Shown piece after piece: positions 22,447-33,925 of a stretch of 64,000 nt of DNA. Made by a program: the position numbers and the translations under genes. Origin of the DNA: Platynereis dumerilii. Its lineage: Eukaryota; Annelida; Polychaeta; Phyllodocida; Nereididae. The notes beneath the pieces are model-generated. The model worked only from the letters and a program-made list of their open reading frames with translations, did no database searches and was not told where the DNA came from. Where the stretch lies: assembly GCA_026936325.1 (NCBI GenBank), contig JAPTHN010000004.1, positions 33,225,910 to 33,289,909 on the forward strand, given 5' to 3'. How positions within the stretch are numbered: the stretch's first letter is position 1; every line of letters begins with the position of its first letter.

Positions 22447-25400
22447 CTGCAACCAAATAGTTAGGTTTTCATTGAGAAGAAATTTCAAACATCTTAATGG
22501 AAAATTAATGGCTATGAGCTAATGCTAGTAACTATCATATATAAGAGCTACATTGGTTGGCTACAATGGTTGTGACTGTCCACATTTTTCACAATGCTTG
22601 GGCATCCGAGTCTCTCATCACCAATTAGCCGTAAGACATCCACACTGAACTACTGGAAGAAGCTTATATATAACACCTTATTGCAGATTAGCAGTCGATT
22701 GAAAACGAAATTCAGACTCTCACCAAGCCTTGATAATAAGACAATGAAAAAATCAAGATCTCCCACTGAGGTGTTGTCATCATCTGGACTGCCTCAAAAC
22801 ACGTACAAGGGTTTTTTTTCTCAGAAGCACATTCATTTCCTTCATTTTTTGTTTTGGTGGCAATGTTGCATAAACTTATGATGCTAGTATGAGCCAAACT
22901 GCATGAAAACATTCTCTACGCTGTTGTTTCTGAGCCTGTTAACAACATAAATTTGTTAATTTGTTGTATATCGGTTTCTTCATTTCCACCAAAATGTTTA
23001 ATCAGTCCAAATAGTGCAAATTTTCCACCCCCTCTCCCAATATTTGAGCAACATTTTGTCCTTCACAATACAATTATGAGGAAAATCAAACATACACACC
23101 TCCACTACCAATTGCACTTCCAACATTGTCAACAGAGTCCTTGATTCCTTTCACAGCATTGTCGATTCTGTTGATTTGATCTTGGAGGGATGACGGTGTG
23201 TCACAGAACAAGCTATTCACTAAAACATATTAACAAACATTCAATAATTTTCATTTCAAAAGCATTAATAAAAATTTTTGTTCAACTGAAGTGTCCAAAA
23301 GTAAATGGTTTCATTCTGGAAATAACATTATTTAACAGTGATGGAAATGGGGTTCAGACTCCGGTTATATTCTTCCGAGACCTGTCATTCCTGATGTTCA
23401 TTGCTGTGAACCACATTCCCATTAAGTTTTATCATGAACCCAGACTGGAATTATATGAAGGGCCAGCCCAACATCCAATTATGGTTTTTGGAAGGCAAAT
23501 TTTTTACAATATAGGACTGCATAAATTTTGGAAATTTGACAATATAAAAGCCTACTCGCATTCATCATTGAAACATGTCTTTTCAAGAGCTGGATGAAAT
23601 CAAAGATGAGTGGGTGATTGGGACTTTATAGTTTATATCCTGTATTTATGCACTAAGTTAGATAATTAGGACAGCATAAATTTGTGAAAATGTCATTAGA
23701 ATACTCACATTCATCAGTGAGGGTGCATTTGCCAGTCTCTCCTGGTTCTCCTCTGTCTCCTTTGTCTCCCTTCTGCCCTCTAAGTCCTCCGCTCTGAAAA
23801 TGATGACAATAATATTTTATAACTATGAAGGTTTAATCCTGGACTTTGGAATTCCATAATTTTGTGATGATTTCGCAAAAGGTCCAAGTTTTTGACCCAC
23901 CAGAGCTTTCGTCCATCTCTCATGAACTTCCTCGGCTGTCTGGAAAATGCTCAGCTGGTGAGACGACAGTCCAGACAGCTGAGGAAGTCCATGAGAGTTG
24001 GACGAACTTTCTGGTGAGTCAAAAACTTCGACCTTTGTGCTATGAAATCATCACAGAACAATATCTAAGTTTTGGATTCTTAACACACATTTTCATTGTT
24101 CTTTTAGTGTTATCATAAACTATAATGTAGACTACAGAGCAACTAATATTCTTTCTTCAGCAGAATTTGCCACATTACAATATGTAATTAGAGGCAGTAT
24201 ACATGGAAGTAGCATAATGCATGTACTCCACCTGGAGTAAGACTAGTGGTTATGTTCCCCAAAAATGTCAACAGACACAGAAGAGGTTTAAGCACATGTC
24301 AACTGATTTTGATATGTGGCAAATTCTATTTTTGTTGCAAACTTAATTTCTAAATTTCTAAATAAGAAAACAAAAACCTCACAAATACAAAATACTTACT
24401 GAGAATTGTTCTCCATTGAAGCAATCTAAAAACAATAACAGATAGAGTAAGTAAACATGATCGAACATTGTTGAACAAGAAACTATACCACTTCAACCAT
24501 TATCATTAACTACGTTCTATTTTTCTATATATACACCAGATAATCACATTAGGAATTTTCACATTATTTTAAAGATGTTCCATACCTCCTCCATCACAGA
24601 ACAATACATATGGGTTGAAAGTTCTTCTAAATCTGTATGAAGCGAAAGTGACATCATCCATGATCTGAAAAATGATTAACATCTACATTAGAATGTCCAC
24701 GAAAAGTAACTGAGAGGAATTTGAAAGATACAAAAGAAGATAGAACTTGCTAAATAATATGTTAAAGAACATGTCTCAACTACAGTCAGGTCAGAATGAG
24801 AAGTTAGTTAGTCTGAGAGAAGCAGAGAGAGACTGAGAAGAAGGAAAATGAGGAAGAATAGGGAGAACATGGAAAATAGAATTAATGAAAAAACAAACAA
24901 CAAAAACAATCATGCAGAAGTTGAAAAATGAGAATAACAAGTGAAGAAGACAAAAAGATAAGTTACAAATTTTTGCAAAACTGTGAACAATTCTTACTGT
25001 TGCATGAGGTCTTCACGTCATATATATTTTACTTTGGCATGGCAATAATGTTGAATTAAAACTCTTTTTTCTCAAATAATACAATGTCTCATATAATCAG
25101 GTTTTTTTTCTGTTTTTGATAGTCATTTTGCTAAGAAACGCCAAGGACTAATTTGAACACGCAGGGTTACAATTGAAATTCTATATTCACATTACTATGA
25201 AGACAGAAATTAACTTACATTAATGTTTTCAGAGAAGCTGCTGGCAGATACAACGACAGACCCTGAAGGACTCTCGTCATAAGGAACAGCAATGCGCTCT
25301 CCGTCAAAAGTTACGAGACCAAGTCGGTGAGATTCATCAAGGCGATATCTTTGTGGTAGAGAGATCTGAAAAAAAAGATTGATTGAATAACATTGTTAGA

Positions 25401-27979
25401 AACATATTGACATGTAATTAATTTCATTTTCACAAACTGAATATGGAATGCTCAATCATGTTTTCAGTGAATGGGTAATTTTGATCAAGGTAGCCTATAA
25501 AGTATTGTGATTGTACCCAAGCTGAAGTCACTGGCATCAGAGTTAACGTAAAACAATGACATAAATTTTTTCAAAAAACCATTAATACTCAAAAGTTCAA
25601 AACATTGATTGAATAATGTTGTCAGAAACAAATTAACTAGAAATTAATGTTAATTTCACAAACTGAATATGGAATGCTCAATCATGTTTTGAGTGAATTT
25701 TGTAATTTTGATCAAGGATTGTACCCAAGCCGAAGTCACTAGTGTCAGAGTCAATGTGAAACTATGACATGAGAGCTGTTCACAAAATCATTATTCCTCA
25801 AAATATTGATTAATTAATGTTGTTAGAATCAAGCCAAACATGAAATTAATGTCAGTTTCACAAACTCAATCACGAGCACTTGGATCTACATTGATCATGA
25901 TGTTATGATTATGTTTACAAAATACTGATAGTGGCGTCATCATCAATGATTCAAGTGCTCGTGTGCTCAATCATGTTTTGAGTGAATGTTTAATTTTTTA
26001 TCAAAGTAACATACTGGGATTGTACCCGAGCTGAAGTCACCGTTGTCAGAGCCAATGTGAATCAATGACATTAAAGCTTTGCACAAAACCATTTCTCCTC
26101 AAAAGATTTATTGAATAACACTATAGAGACATATTAGCATAAAATTAACTCCTATTTCACAAAGTGATTATGGAATTTCAGTCATGTATTTACGTATCTT
26201 ATCACTTTTATCAGCGTTGATGTGTGAGCGAAGTGTACCCTGACCGTAATCACTGGCGTCAGAGTCAATTTTTGACTATGACATGATGACTTCCAATCAC
26301 TGACAAGTATGTTGTTGCTCAGAAGCATCAAAATTATGTTCTGGCGGAAAAAATTTTCCCTTTCGAATATTCCAAATGGCGTATCTCTACTGCACGGGCC
26401 GAGAGCTCCCCAAATGAAAATTTTCCATTTCCATCACTGCTATGTACGTACTCATCAATTTTTTCATTTATTTTCGAAAGGGAAATTTTTTTCCACCAGG
26501 ACATAATTATGGCTAAAAATATCTTTAATTGGGACTGAAAAAGTAACATGATAATTGTAATTTCACCACTGATCAATAGGGGAGCTGTAGCAGGGCACAG
26601 CTCCTCCAGTTTTTTTCAGGGGAGCTCAGCTCCCCCCCCCCGTTTCCATCAGTACATATAGTTCAATACTTACAGTTTGCCAAGAGTCAGTGCCTATTCT
26701 TGTTGGTGTATGGAGTACCTGCCACACTAATCGGTACATTGCTTGGTTGCCTGCTCCATCCACTCTTTGCCAGAGTTGAATGTAGAATGGTGTGGTGTCA
26801 CATGTCTGAAAAAAAAAAAAACAAAAAATATTTTTTTTAATTGTCTCTGAGAATTTAATTAGTACATATATGGGATCTATAATCTTTTATATATTTATCT
26901 GGGCTGCTCATGATTACTCCATGGAACTAACTCCTTGGGAACACTAAGAGTAGTGATAACAAAGAGAGTTGAAATATCATTTGTTGTGGCTGTACTGCCA
27001 TTGAATTTAATTAGGGCTCTGCAGATTGGCGGTCTGCTGGAAAAATTAATTTTCTTATTTTCAATTTGCAAACTGGCTTTGCCACACCATTGACAGTTTT
27101 TTGATAGTCTCCTAATCTTCTTATTCCATAAGTAACTTAAGTCATTCAATTTGTTTGTTTATTGTCACCTATGTTGCTAGATATGATAAGCACTGTATCA
27201 ACTGATTAACCATAACAGACACAAACAAAGCACTGTTAAGCCAGTGACATCCCACAACCAAGTTGAAAGTTAATTTTGAAACTGTTTGGACCGCCAATCT
27301 GCAAACAGCTATAAGCACCCATGAGCATAATTACAATGAATTGGGTGATATATATGATATTATCATGACATCTATTGATTCTACTCTAATTTTAGGTATC
27401 AGGTTCCTTTACAACATCAGTTTCGTCATAATAATATCACTTACCTTCACTTTGACATTGTCAAATTCACCGGATTCTTTCCTGGAGGTCAACACTCGTG
27501 ACACTTCTAAAGCAACTTGAGATGGAGCATCCATCAAGAATGTGTTACAACAGCCATTTTGACCTACAAAGAAAAAATATGATATCATATGATGTTCATT
27601 TATCATGCATAAAATGGTGAGAGTTCTACAGTCTCCTGAATGAGCTTAAATGCCAAGTTGCGTAACTGTCAAGGAGCCTTGATGATATTTCGTGGCACTT
27701 CCAGACAGTTTTGAAACTGTAATTCAGTTGATCATACAATTCTTGGACATGCACACAATGGATTTGTTCCATGATATTTTGATAAAAAATTCAACATTGA
27801 TTGTTGCTTGTCCTTTTGTTATTTGTTGATGATGTTAGTCTTGACAGACAAAATCGAAGTGTATAATAAATTAATAATATGGACAATATGGCTTGAACAT
27901 CTCCAAAAAGTCAACTCACCAGTTGCTATGGCACCCAACTGCAAAAGCAGTGCTACGACCAGCAACAGCTTCATTGTGG
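19585..27979 (-). CDS. Collectin-like secreted protein: unnamed N-domain, short collagen stretch, neck, C-type lectin domain
   Basis: Twelve exons read in one frame on the minus strand: 27979-27920 (ATG at 27974), 27563-27445, 26805-26674, 25365-25219, 24664-24586, 24425-24400, 23793-23709, 23219-23100, 22446-22380, 21547-21411, 20215-20043 and 19674-19585 (stop TAG), giving 409 residues. Order: signal peptide MKLLLVVALLLQLGAIATG, an unnamed domain (about 19-177), seven Gly-X-Y triplets (about 188-209), a heptad-like neck, and a C-type lectin domain (about 257-405). Collectins use the same collagen-neck-lectin layout to form trimers that bind microbial sugars, so a soluble pattern-recognition role is inferred. 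I take the ATG at 27974 because it opens a clean signal peptide; an in-frame ATG at 28007 is possible. Confidence 0.9.
20221..21230. repeat. 51-bp minisatellite, about 20 copies, in intron of the collectin-like gene
   Basis: Tandem units built on AAGTAATTGAGAAAGATGTA then ATTGAACACAATCAAGACATA, about 51 bp each. The first and last units are degenerate and middle ones are very alike. Because 51 is a multiple of 3, open frames run through it; the 17-residue periodic peptides it would encode on the minus strand are artefacts. It lies between lectin-domain exons 10 and 11. Confidence 0.9.
23100..23219 (-). CDS. Neck exon, probable coiled coil
   Basis: The exon encodes LNSLFCDTPSSLQDQINRID then NAVKGIKDSVDNVGSAIGSG. 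Hydrophobic residues recur every three to four positions (L, I, I, V, I, V, V, I), fitting a short alpha-helical coiled coil between the collagen stretch and the lectin domain. I chose the acceptor just before TGAATAGC because the nearer AG seven bases downstream would break the frame. Confidence 0.8.
23709..23793 (-). CDS. Short collagen-like exon (seven Gly-X-Y triplets)
   Basis: This exon encodes SGGLRGQKGDKGDRGEPGET and then GKCTLTDE, an unbroken run of seven Gly-X-Y triplets ending in Cys. Seven triplets is far shorter than the collagen region of vertebrate mannose-binding lectin (about 19), so it may only nucleate a trimer. The 26-base exon before it (24425-24400) encodes DCFNGEQFS, one of the shortest exons in the window. 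Confidence 0.88.
23860..24058. repeat. Inverted repeat (hairpin), about 199 bp, in intron
   Basis: Left arm TTTGTGATGATTTCGCAAAA... and right arm ending GAAATCATCACAGAA are reverse complements across most of their length, meeting near 23960. It sits between the 26-base exon (24400-24425) and the collagen exon (23709-23793). Confidence 0.75.
24586..27563 (-). CDS. N-terminal unnamed domain of the collectin-like protein (exons 2-5)
   Basis: Exons 27563-27445, 26805-26674, 25365-25219 and 24664-24586. Landmarks are GQNGCCNTFLMDAP, TPFYIQLWQRV, YRLVWQV, an intron in phase 0 after DSWQT, GLVTFDGERIAVPYD, MDDVTFASYRFRR and LFCDGG. The YIQLWQRV to VPYD stretch resembles the C-terminal domain of the plus-strand neighbour, including the intron position. 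I cannot name a family. The domain lies before the collagen stretch, where vertebrate collectins have only a short cysteine-rich piece. Confidence 0.8.
25375..26300. repeat. Diverged tandem repeat, four units of about 220-300 bp, in intron
   Basis: Each unit runs from TTGATTGAATAA...TGTTAGAAACA through CACAAACTGAATATGGAATG to GATTGTACCCAAGCTGAAGT and TCAGAGTCAATGTGAA. Units begin near 25378, 25606, 25810 and 26107. The third unit holds an extra hairpin (25865-25965) whose arms are CACGAGCACTTG and its reverse complement. Confidence 0.75.
26332..26508. mobile_element. Foldback element, about 177 bp, in intron
   Basis: Ends AATTATGT/ACATAATT with inner arms containing GGAAAAAATTTTCCCTTTCG and its mirror. 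There is no coding capacity. Next to it, at 26580-26640, is a C-run inside a GGGGAGCTCAGCTCC-type palindrome that may be another element's edge. Confidence 0.65.
27013..27310. mobile_element. MITE family A, uninterrupted copy
   Basis: About 298 bp with inverted ends TGCAGATTGGCGG/CCGCCAATCTGCA. It is the uninterrupted form of the element at 101-1200. It lies in the intron between exons 2 and 3 of the collectin-like gene. Confidence 0.78.
27920..27979 (-). CDS. First coding exon, signal peptide, of the collectin-like gene
   Basis: The exon holds a 5-base leader, ATG at 27974 and 18 codons of a hydrophobic signal peptide ending near AIATG, then a GTGAGT donor. Immediately upstream on the minus strand is a pyrimidine-rich run ending in TTTCAG, which looks like a splice acceptor. 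A non-coding first exon and the promoter probably lie further upstream, beyond 28.0 kb. Confidence 0.8.
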
Positions 27980-28061
27980 CTGAAAGTAGAAAGAAAATAC
28001 AAATCAATGATTGCAGACAATGGTTAAAAATCTCCCAAATATCATCAATTTATGGGATTAG

Positions 28062-28470
28062 CAACAGTTGGACAATTCCGTAAAGTCCAATTTAAAGATG
28101 TGACACTTTAGCAACTTGTGTAGCCCTACCATTACACCTCAGCTATTTCATTGCTTAAAGGTATGCGGCCAGGTAATAGGGGTATCAGACAAGCCATCAA
28201 CCAAAGCTCCAAGTGTAACAGGAGCCTAGCTGCAAGAAAAATGTCATGGTGTCGGACGTACTCACACGGTGTACAATCTGACACTATGATATATTGCCGT
28301 AGCTCAACTCCTGTTGCACTCAGAGCTTTGGTTTATGGCTTGTCAGATACCCCGGTTTCCTGGCCTCATCCCTATTTAATAATAAAATAGCTGAGATATA
28401 ATGGTAGGGCTACACAAGCTGCTAAAGGGGTCAAAACGGTGAATAAGACTTCACGGAATTGCCCTGTTAC
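28062..28470. mobile_element. Foldback element just upstream of the collectin-like gene
   Basis: About 409 bp with arms reading CAATTCCGTAAAGTC ... TGTGTAGCCCTACCATTACA and the reverse complement ending CGGAATTGCCCTGTTA. Inner arms are less exact. It starts about 85 bp upstream of the first coding exon of the minus-strand gene, so it lies in an upstream intron or the promoter region. Confidence 0.75.
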
Positions 28471-29644
28471 TACAAGTAGCTTGGACTGTTCTGTGAGCCA
28501 ATCAAAGTACTCAGATTTGCCATAGTGACACATTGATTTTGTTTCCTGATGAGATGAATTTAAGAGGTGAGAAATACTGATGATTTATTCTAATAATTGA
28601 AGGTTTAGACAGGCAGAAGAGCACGACAAGGAAAAGTATGAACATAACAAGCGCTCAGTTATTTATACTGCAAAATTTGGAGTACAACAATCTGTTCTAC
28701 ATTTGTCTAATTCTAATATCATTGAGATTGTCCAAGCAAAATTATTTCCAAGTATAGCTTACTATATTATATGGGGACAAATTAACATACACTACATAAA
28801 GAATGTATATAAATTTATGTACTTCATGCACATTTGGTTATAATGGGTGACTTGAATATGTCACCTTGAATAGATTGGTGATAAATATAGACTTTAGTGA
28901 AGTAGTTGACTTGTTGGGGCCCACAAAACTGCTATAAAGATATTCATTGATGCATGGACCATACATTAAGCAAATTTAACATTATTTTCATGGGTCAATG
29001 AATATTTTTTATACTTTTCTATAATAAAATAAGATCAATGGTGGTCTTCTATATCCGACCTTGTTTTTATCTTGCATAATTGCACACATACAATTTTTAT
29101 AGACTTTGTATATTAACTTTATTTCTTTTATCATTTCTTTCACAGTTCACGATACATTTTTTTTACTTTTTGTCTATTCAGTGACAAAAAAATAATGAAC
29201 TCCTTTTTGCCCCTAAGTACTCGCTTCGCATAAATTACTCCCCTAATATAAATCATTATATCAAGTTTTTTTTTCTTCAGAAAGTGATCATTCTATGCTC
29301 TTCTTGACAGAAGGGGCATAGTAGCTCAAAGTGTACTGCACTGGACTTGTATGCACTATAGGCTTTGTCTGGGTTGAATATATCTTCCAGACAAAATTTG
29401 GAGGTTACTATATATAATCATGATGTAAGCATACTAAATCTGCACTGGCTCCATGGTTTATAAAAATAATATAAAATGAATAGCAAGACTGCCTGAAAGC
29501 ACCATTATAACAATAATCTGCCACTAGTCAAGTTTCTCCACTGACATCTGTGTTTGAAACTGTCATTATTACATAGCATGATATAAATATTTAAATACAA
29601 TTATGCCACCCTTTCCTACTGCTGCTCATACTTATTACAGTGTG
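28471..29644. other. No gene or repeat recognised
   Basis: AT-rich sequence without a sustained coding frame, splice pattern or clear repeat. Confidence 0.4.
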
Positions 29645-29945
29645 TCACTTTGACATAAAAAAAGTAGACTGTTGCACTGAAAATGGCACTTCATGTGTCA
29701 TCATGCTGATGCTTTGTCATGATCAATTGATCATACCCAATACTTTCAATGTTAACTTGATTTAAAAAGGAGACATATTCCCCTCGTTGGTAACAGCCAA
29801 ACGAAAAGATTATGCATCTGATCTTCACTCTAAAGTAAGTCAAATGGCCTTCTCTTGATCATGAATAATCAAACAGCCTCTATGTTTCCCAAGTTGAAAG
29901 TAGAAAAGATGACACTTCATTGGCTATCATGAGTCACAGGCTGCT
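29645..29945. mobile_element. MITE family B, partial copy
   Basis: Matches family B from GTAGACTGTTGCACTG through CCTTCTCTTGATCATGAATA and GATGACACTTCATTGGCTAT. The right terminal repeat is not preserved. Confidence 0.7.
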
Positions 29946-30675
29946 GTAAACAATATTTTTTTGTATGAAACAACAATAAGGTTTTTGAGTGTACCAAGAT
30001 TATCTTCCAAAAGGAGTTTACTTCAAACTTGTTCGCCACGACTGCTTCACTGATATCGAGTTGGGAAAACTTTGACATTTAGTTACCTCATGAATGGTTC
30101 AATAACGAATCATTACTATGCATCTCATTCCCTACCAAAACATAAAACAAAGTATTTCAACCAAATGCAGTTAAAACATGTCATAAAATCTCATATTTCA
30201 ACAATCTCATCAACTTTTGCACTTAAACAGATGCAACACGTAATTACATAAATATAAAAAGAACTTCTGAATGACATTTGGACACTTAATGAAAGTACTT
30301 GAAGCATAGGTTTCAAGGCAATGTCACACAATAAGTATTGAAACTTGTATGAATGCTTTTATATTGCACATAATGGAAATATAAACATGTGGGTGACTTC
30401 TATTGATATATAGAAAGATCAAAGAAATATTGAGGAAATTAGACCGTTTTGGCTACTGTAAACATATAGCGAAAGAACATGGTTTTGCACAAGGAATTGA
30501 AAACTAATAAGGAGGCACAGTTTCTTAAACAAGTTTTGGTTATTCAGACAGCTACTATATCAAGAAAGGTGCTGTCTGACGTAATAGGTCCTGCTACAGC
30601 AATCTACACCAAAAGGCCACCAAGAACCTCATTAGAACAAAATACAAACAAGATAGCTACAGCACTCCACAAGAG

Positions 30676-30770
30676 ATTTCAATTTCAATTCAATTCAATT
30701 TCTTTATTCTGGATGTAAACAGAATACATATGTCCATATAACAAAAAGAACAAATTACATCTAGGGGCAG
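30676..30770 (-). mobile_element. LINE-like 3' tail fragment
   Basis: On the minus strand this reads GAATAAAGAAATTGAATTGA followed by more ATTGA units. This is the form of a non-LTR retrotransposon 3' end with a short-repeat tail. No protein-coding part is recognisable beside it. Confidence 0.4.
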
Positions 30771-31246
30771 ACGTATCGTGGACATACTTTGCCCAGAATT
30801 TGCCCAGATTTTGCCTAGATGTTTCAGATATATATGGAAACTTAACTGGATATTTGACCAGTATCCATAAGCAGTACAAACTACAATATGCGTTGGAAAA
30901 CTGCACTACTTCAAAGTAACTTTCCAAAATATGTTCTGATATTCAAACTATTACTTTCCCTCACAATGAAACTTCCATTTGAACAACTACAGTATTGAAT
31001 GACCTTAAGTCTGTCAGCATGACAATTTTCAGTTCACTATTTCATTCATAAATATAAATATAATATAAAGTTAGTGGAGCATGTTTCCTGTTGGCAGACC
31101 TTGATGTGGCTATAGTAAAATATTTTAGGAGAAAAAGTAAAATAACATAGGCCTATAGTACATACATAAAAGATATGTCATTGACGTTTGGACTTCTAGA
31201 ATAATAGCTATGCGAAACATCGGTTTTCAACTTCTGGTTTACATAC

Positions 31247-31251
31247 CTTTC

Positions 31252-31321
<70 letters not shown>

Positions 31322-31381
31322 ATATCTATATATCTATCTATCTATATATCTATCTATCTATCTATCTATCTATCAATCTAG
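31247..31381. repeat. (TATC)n microsatellite
   Basis: About 130 bp of TATC units with a few TATA interruptions. The Tyr-Leu-Ser-Ile periodic frame over it is not a gene. Confidence 0.95.
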
Positions 31382-33789
31382 ATCAAATTTGCTGTAAGAC
31401 ATCAAATTTTTTCCCATGCTGGGGAAAGGCTGTGAATTATTTCATAATAATAAGAACCTCTACAGCCCAATTTGCAACCTATTCCGAGGAGTTTTCTCAT
31501 TTCTGCTGGATACTGTATCTATCTATTTATTTATCCACTTGTCAATCCATATGTAACAATACTGATACCGACTATAAATGTTGTTACTGATGCTTCGTAC
31601 TTTGCCTCTGGTGCTCACCAACATTATGTCAGTTCCAGCCCATTCTGTTTGGTATTTCTGTTTGAAAATACAGGACTGAGTAGTGAAATCAACCGACCAA
31701 TGAATGAATGAATCAAACATTTGTTGATCAATCTATCTTAATGCATTTGTCCTTGTTGGAGCCCATTTTTAAGCTTTTCTACTTTACAGAGAACTATTTA
31801 TTGCTAAATTCTTCAATGTGAAGAGGAAATACTCTTTTACATTCTTAAGTTAATAGAAATAGTAAATCAGCTATCAGTGACAACAGTATCTTTCACTTTT
31901 GAAACATCTTTGAAATTGAAAATTCTCAGTCTAAGTACACCACTTGTAGGCCTACAGTATATAGGACAGAACTTCGGAAGTCTTACCAATAGTAATACAG
32001 TAGCAGAAAGTAGGGTTTTTACTTTTACCCTCAAAACATGACATAGTTGGGGGTAATAACCCTATATTTCACTCAGATAGAAATCAAGGGTGGGGGTAAA
32101 ATTGTGAAATGGGGCACCTACAGTTCAGAAGTTTTACTTTCCTATGTTATAACTTGTATGCATATGTTATTATATTACAAATGTTTTACTGATGTTTCTG
32201 TCACATGCTGTGTTTAAGATTACACCATGTCATATAGACTATCATATTTGGTGGTTTTTGACTGTGTATATGTAAAGTTGGCCATGAGGTCATATAAATG
32301 TAAGCAAATCATGTAGATATCATCAAGAGTTGAAATGAGAGTGAAAATGGTTTCACAAATGTGAATCTGCCCTCCCTTTTAATTGAGACACATATTGTAT
32401 GTGCATATACCTGGTTTTTTTTTGGGCAAGAATATGGCTTTTTTAACAATTTCAAGATCGATTTCTATTCAAACTTTGTTGTTTTAGTTATTGAGGCATT
32501 GGGATGATGAACAAACCAATCATCTGTTACAGTTATCATTCATTTACAGCAGAAAGATATGTCCTCTAATTACAATGTAGCTCAGATCAATTTGTGAAAG
32601 TTGAATTTCGATTAAGATAGGAGGGATTTGAGAAGCATTCACATCTTTCATAAAATTTTACTTTCATACACACAATCACACATCAATCAGGTTCTCCTAA
32701 ACTATACTTGAATTAAGTTATTAGATGCTCTTAGATATATAATAAGATCAAAACAGCATCCGATTGAAATGGTACTTTTCTTGTTACTGATACTTACAAA
32801 CAACTGGGGTACTTTCACAACCATGAAACTGATTAACACTTGAGATAAATGGTTGAGAGTTGCACTGCAATGTAATATTTAGATAAATCTGTCACCAATA
32901 TCACATAGATATTCTAACTATGAAAAGTAAAATTCCTGCAAACTTTCCAGACATATCAATGCTCCATACAAAATTCATCTTGGAAACCTCACCATCCAAA
33001 CTTCAATGATATTTCAAACCACTAAAAATATTGATGTGCGTACACGATAAAATATGATATATTACTTTGATAATACTATCTATACACCCTATTCATCACT
33101 ATGGCCATTTCTACATAACTTATTGTGTAGGACCTCTCCCACGACCATAATATGTCAACAAATATTTCAGTGGGTTGCATAGTTTTTCACATGGGTGCCC
33201 AGCCACTATGCTAACATGTACGTGGCTCACTGAGAATTGAAGTCACCCCCAACTTCAATACATTAGATCTGTAAATACTACTTGTGGTTTGAAGTGGTTA
33301 AAGATCTTTTTAAAATTTTGAATAGTACAATTGTACATTGTGTTTACAAAAAATGTCATGAGGTTTTAGCCATTTTAGAGTTGAGAACTTGAGGTTGAAG
33401 TGACCACAACTGTCAACTTAAATTGACACAATTGTGTATATGGACCATGTAAAATTGTATATACATATATATACAAGGTATTTACAAAATCCTCTTAAGG
33501 TTCAGGAGTTGACAGCTTGAGGTTTTGGTGACCACAAAATGTCAACTGACACTGAAGCATCAGTGTACATGCACTGCAAAACCAGCTGTGTCACATCGAT
33601 GACCAATTGACCTTTAAAACTGCAGTAAAAGAGGCCATTCTCATAACAAAAATGATTGACGTCTAGCAATCTAAATATAATACAGATTATCCCATGTCTA
33701 ACTACATTTCGTCCCTGATACTGTTCAATTTCCCTGGGAAATATTGTTGAAGCCAGGGAAATATGGGTGAGGATATGGGCAAAATGCGG
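31382..33789. other. No gene recognised
   Basis: AT-rich, no sustained coding signal. A faint tandem similarity of about 175 bp (around 33340-33440 against 33480-33570, sharing CTTGAGGTT...GTGACCACAA) is the only structure noted, apart from a doubtful RNase H-like motif near 31580. Confidence 0.4.
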
Positions 33790-33925
33790 GAGGATACGAC
33801 ATATAGCGGGAGATACGGCATTTAGCGGGAGATACGGCATTTAGCGGGAGATACGGCATTTAGCGGGAGATACGGCATTTAGCGGGAGATACGGCATTTA
33901 GCGGGAGATATGGCATTTAGAGGGA
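33790..33925. repeat. 19-bp tandem repeat, about seven copies
   Basis: Units of ATACGGCATTTAGCGGGAG. The first copy (ACGACATATAGCGGG) and the last (ATGGCATTTAGAGGG) are diverged and the inner ones are identical. Confidence 0.93.

Noticed and set aside
23190-23597. 135-codon plus-strand open frame
   Set aside because: It starts on the opposite strand of the neck exon of the collectin-like gene and otherwise covers intron. No domain is visible.
31210-31590. 126-codon frame rich in Tyr-Leu-Ser-Ile
   Set aside because: Translation of a TATC microsatellite.
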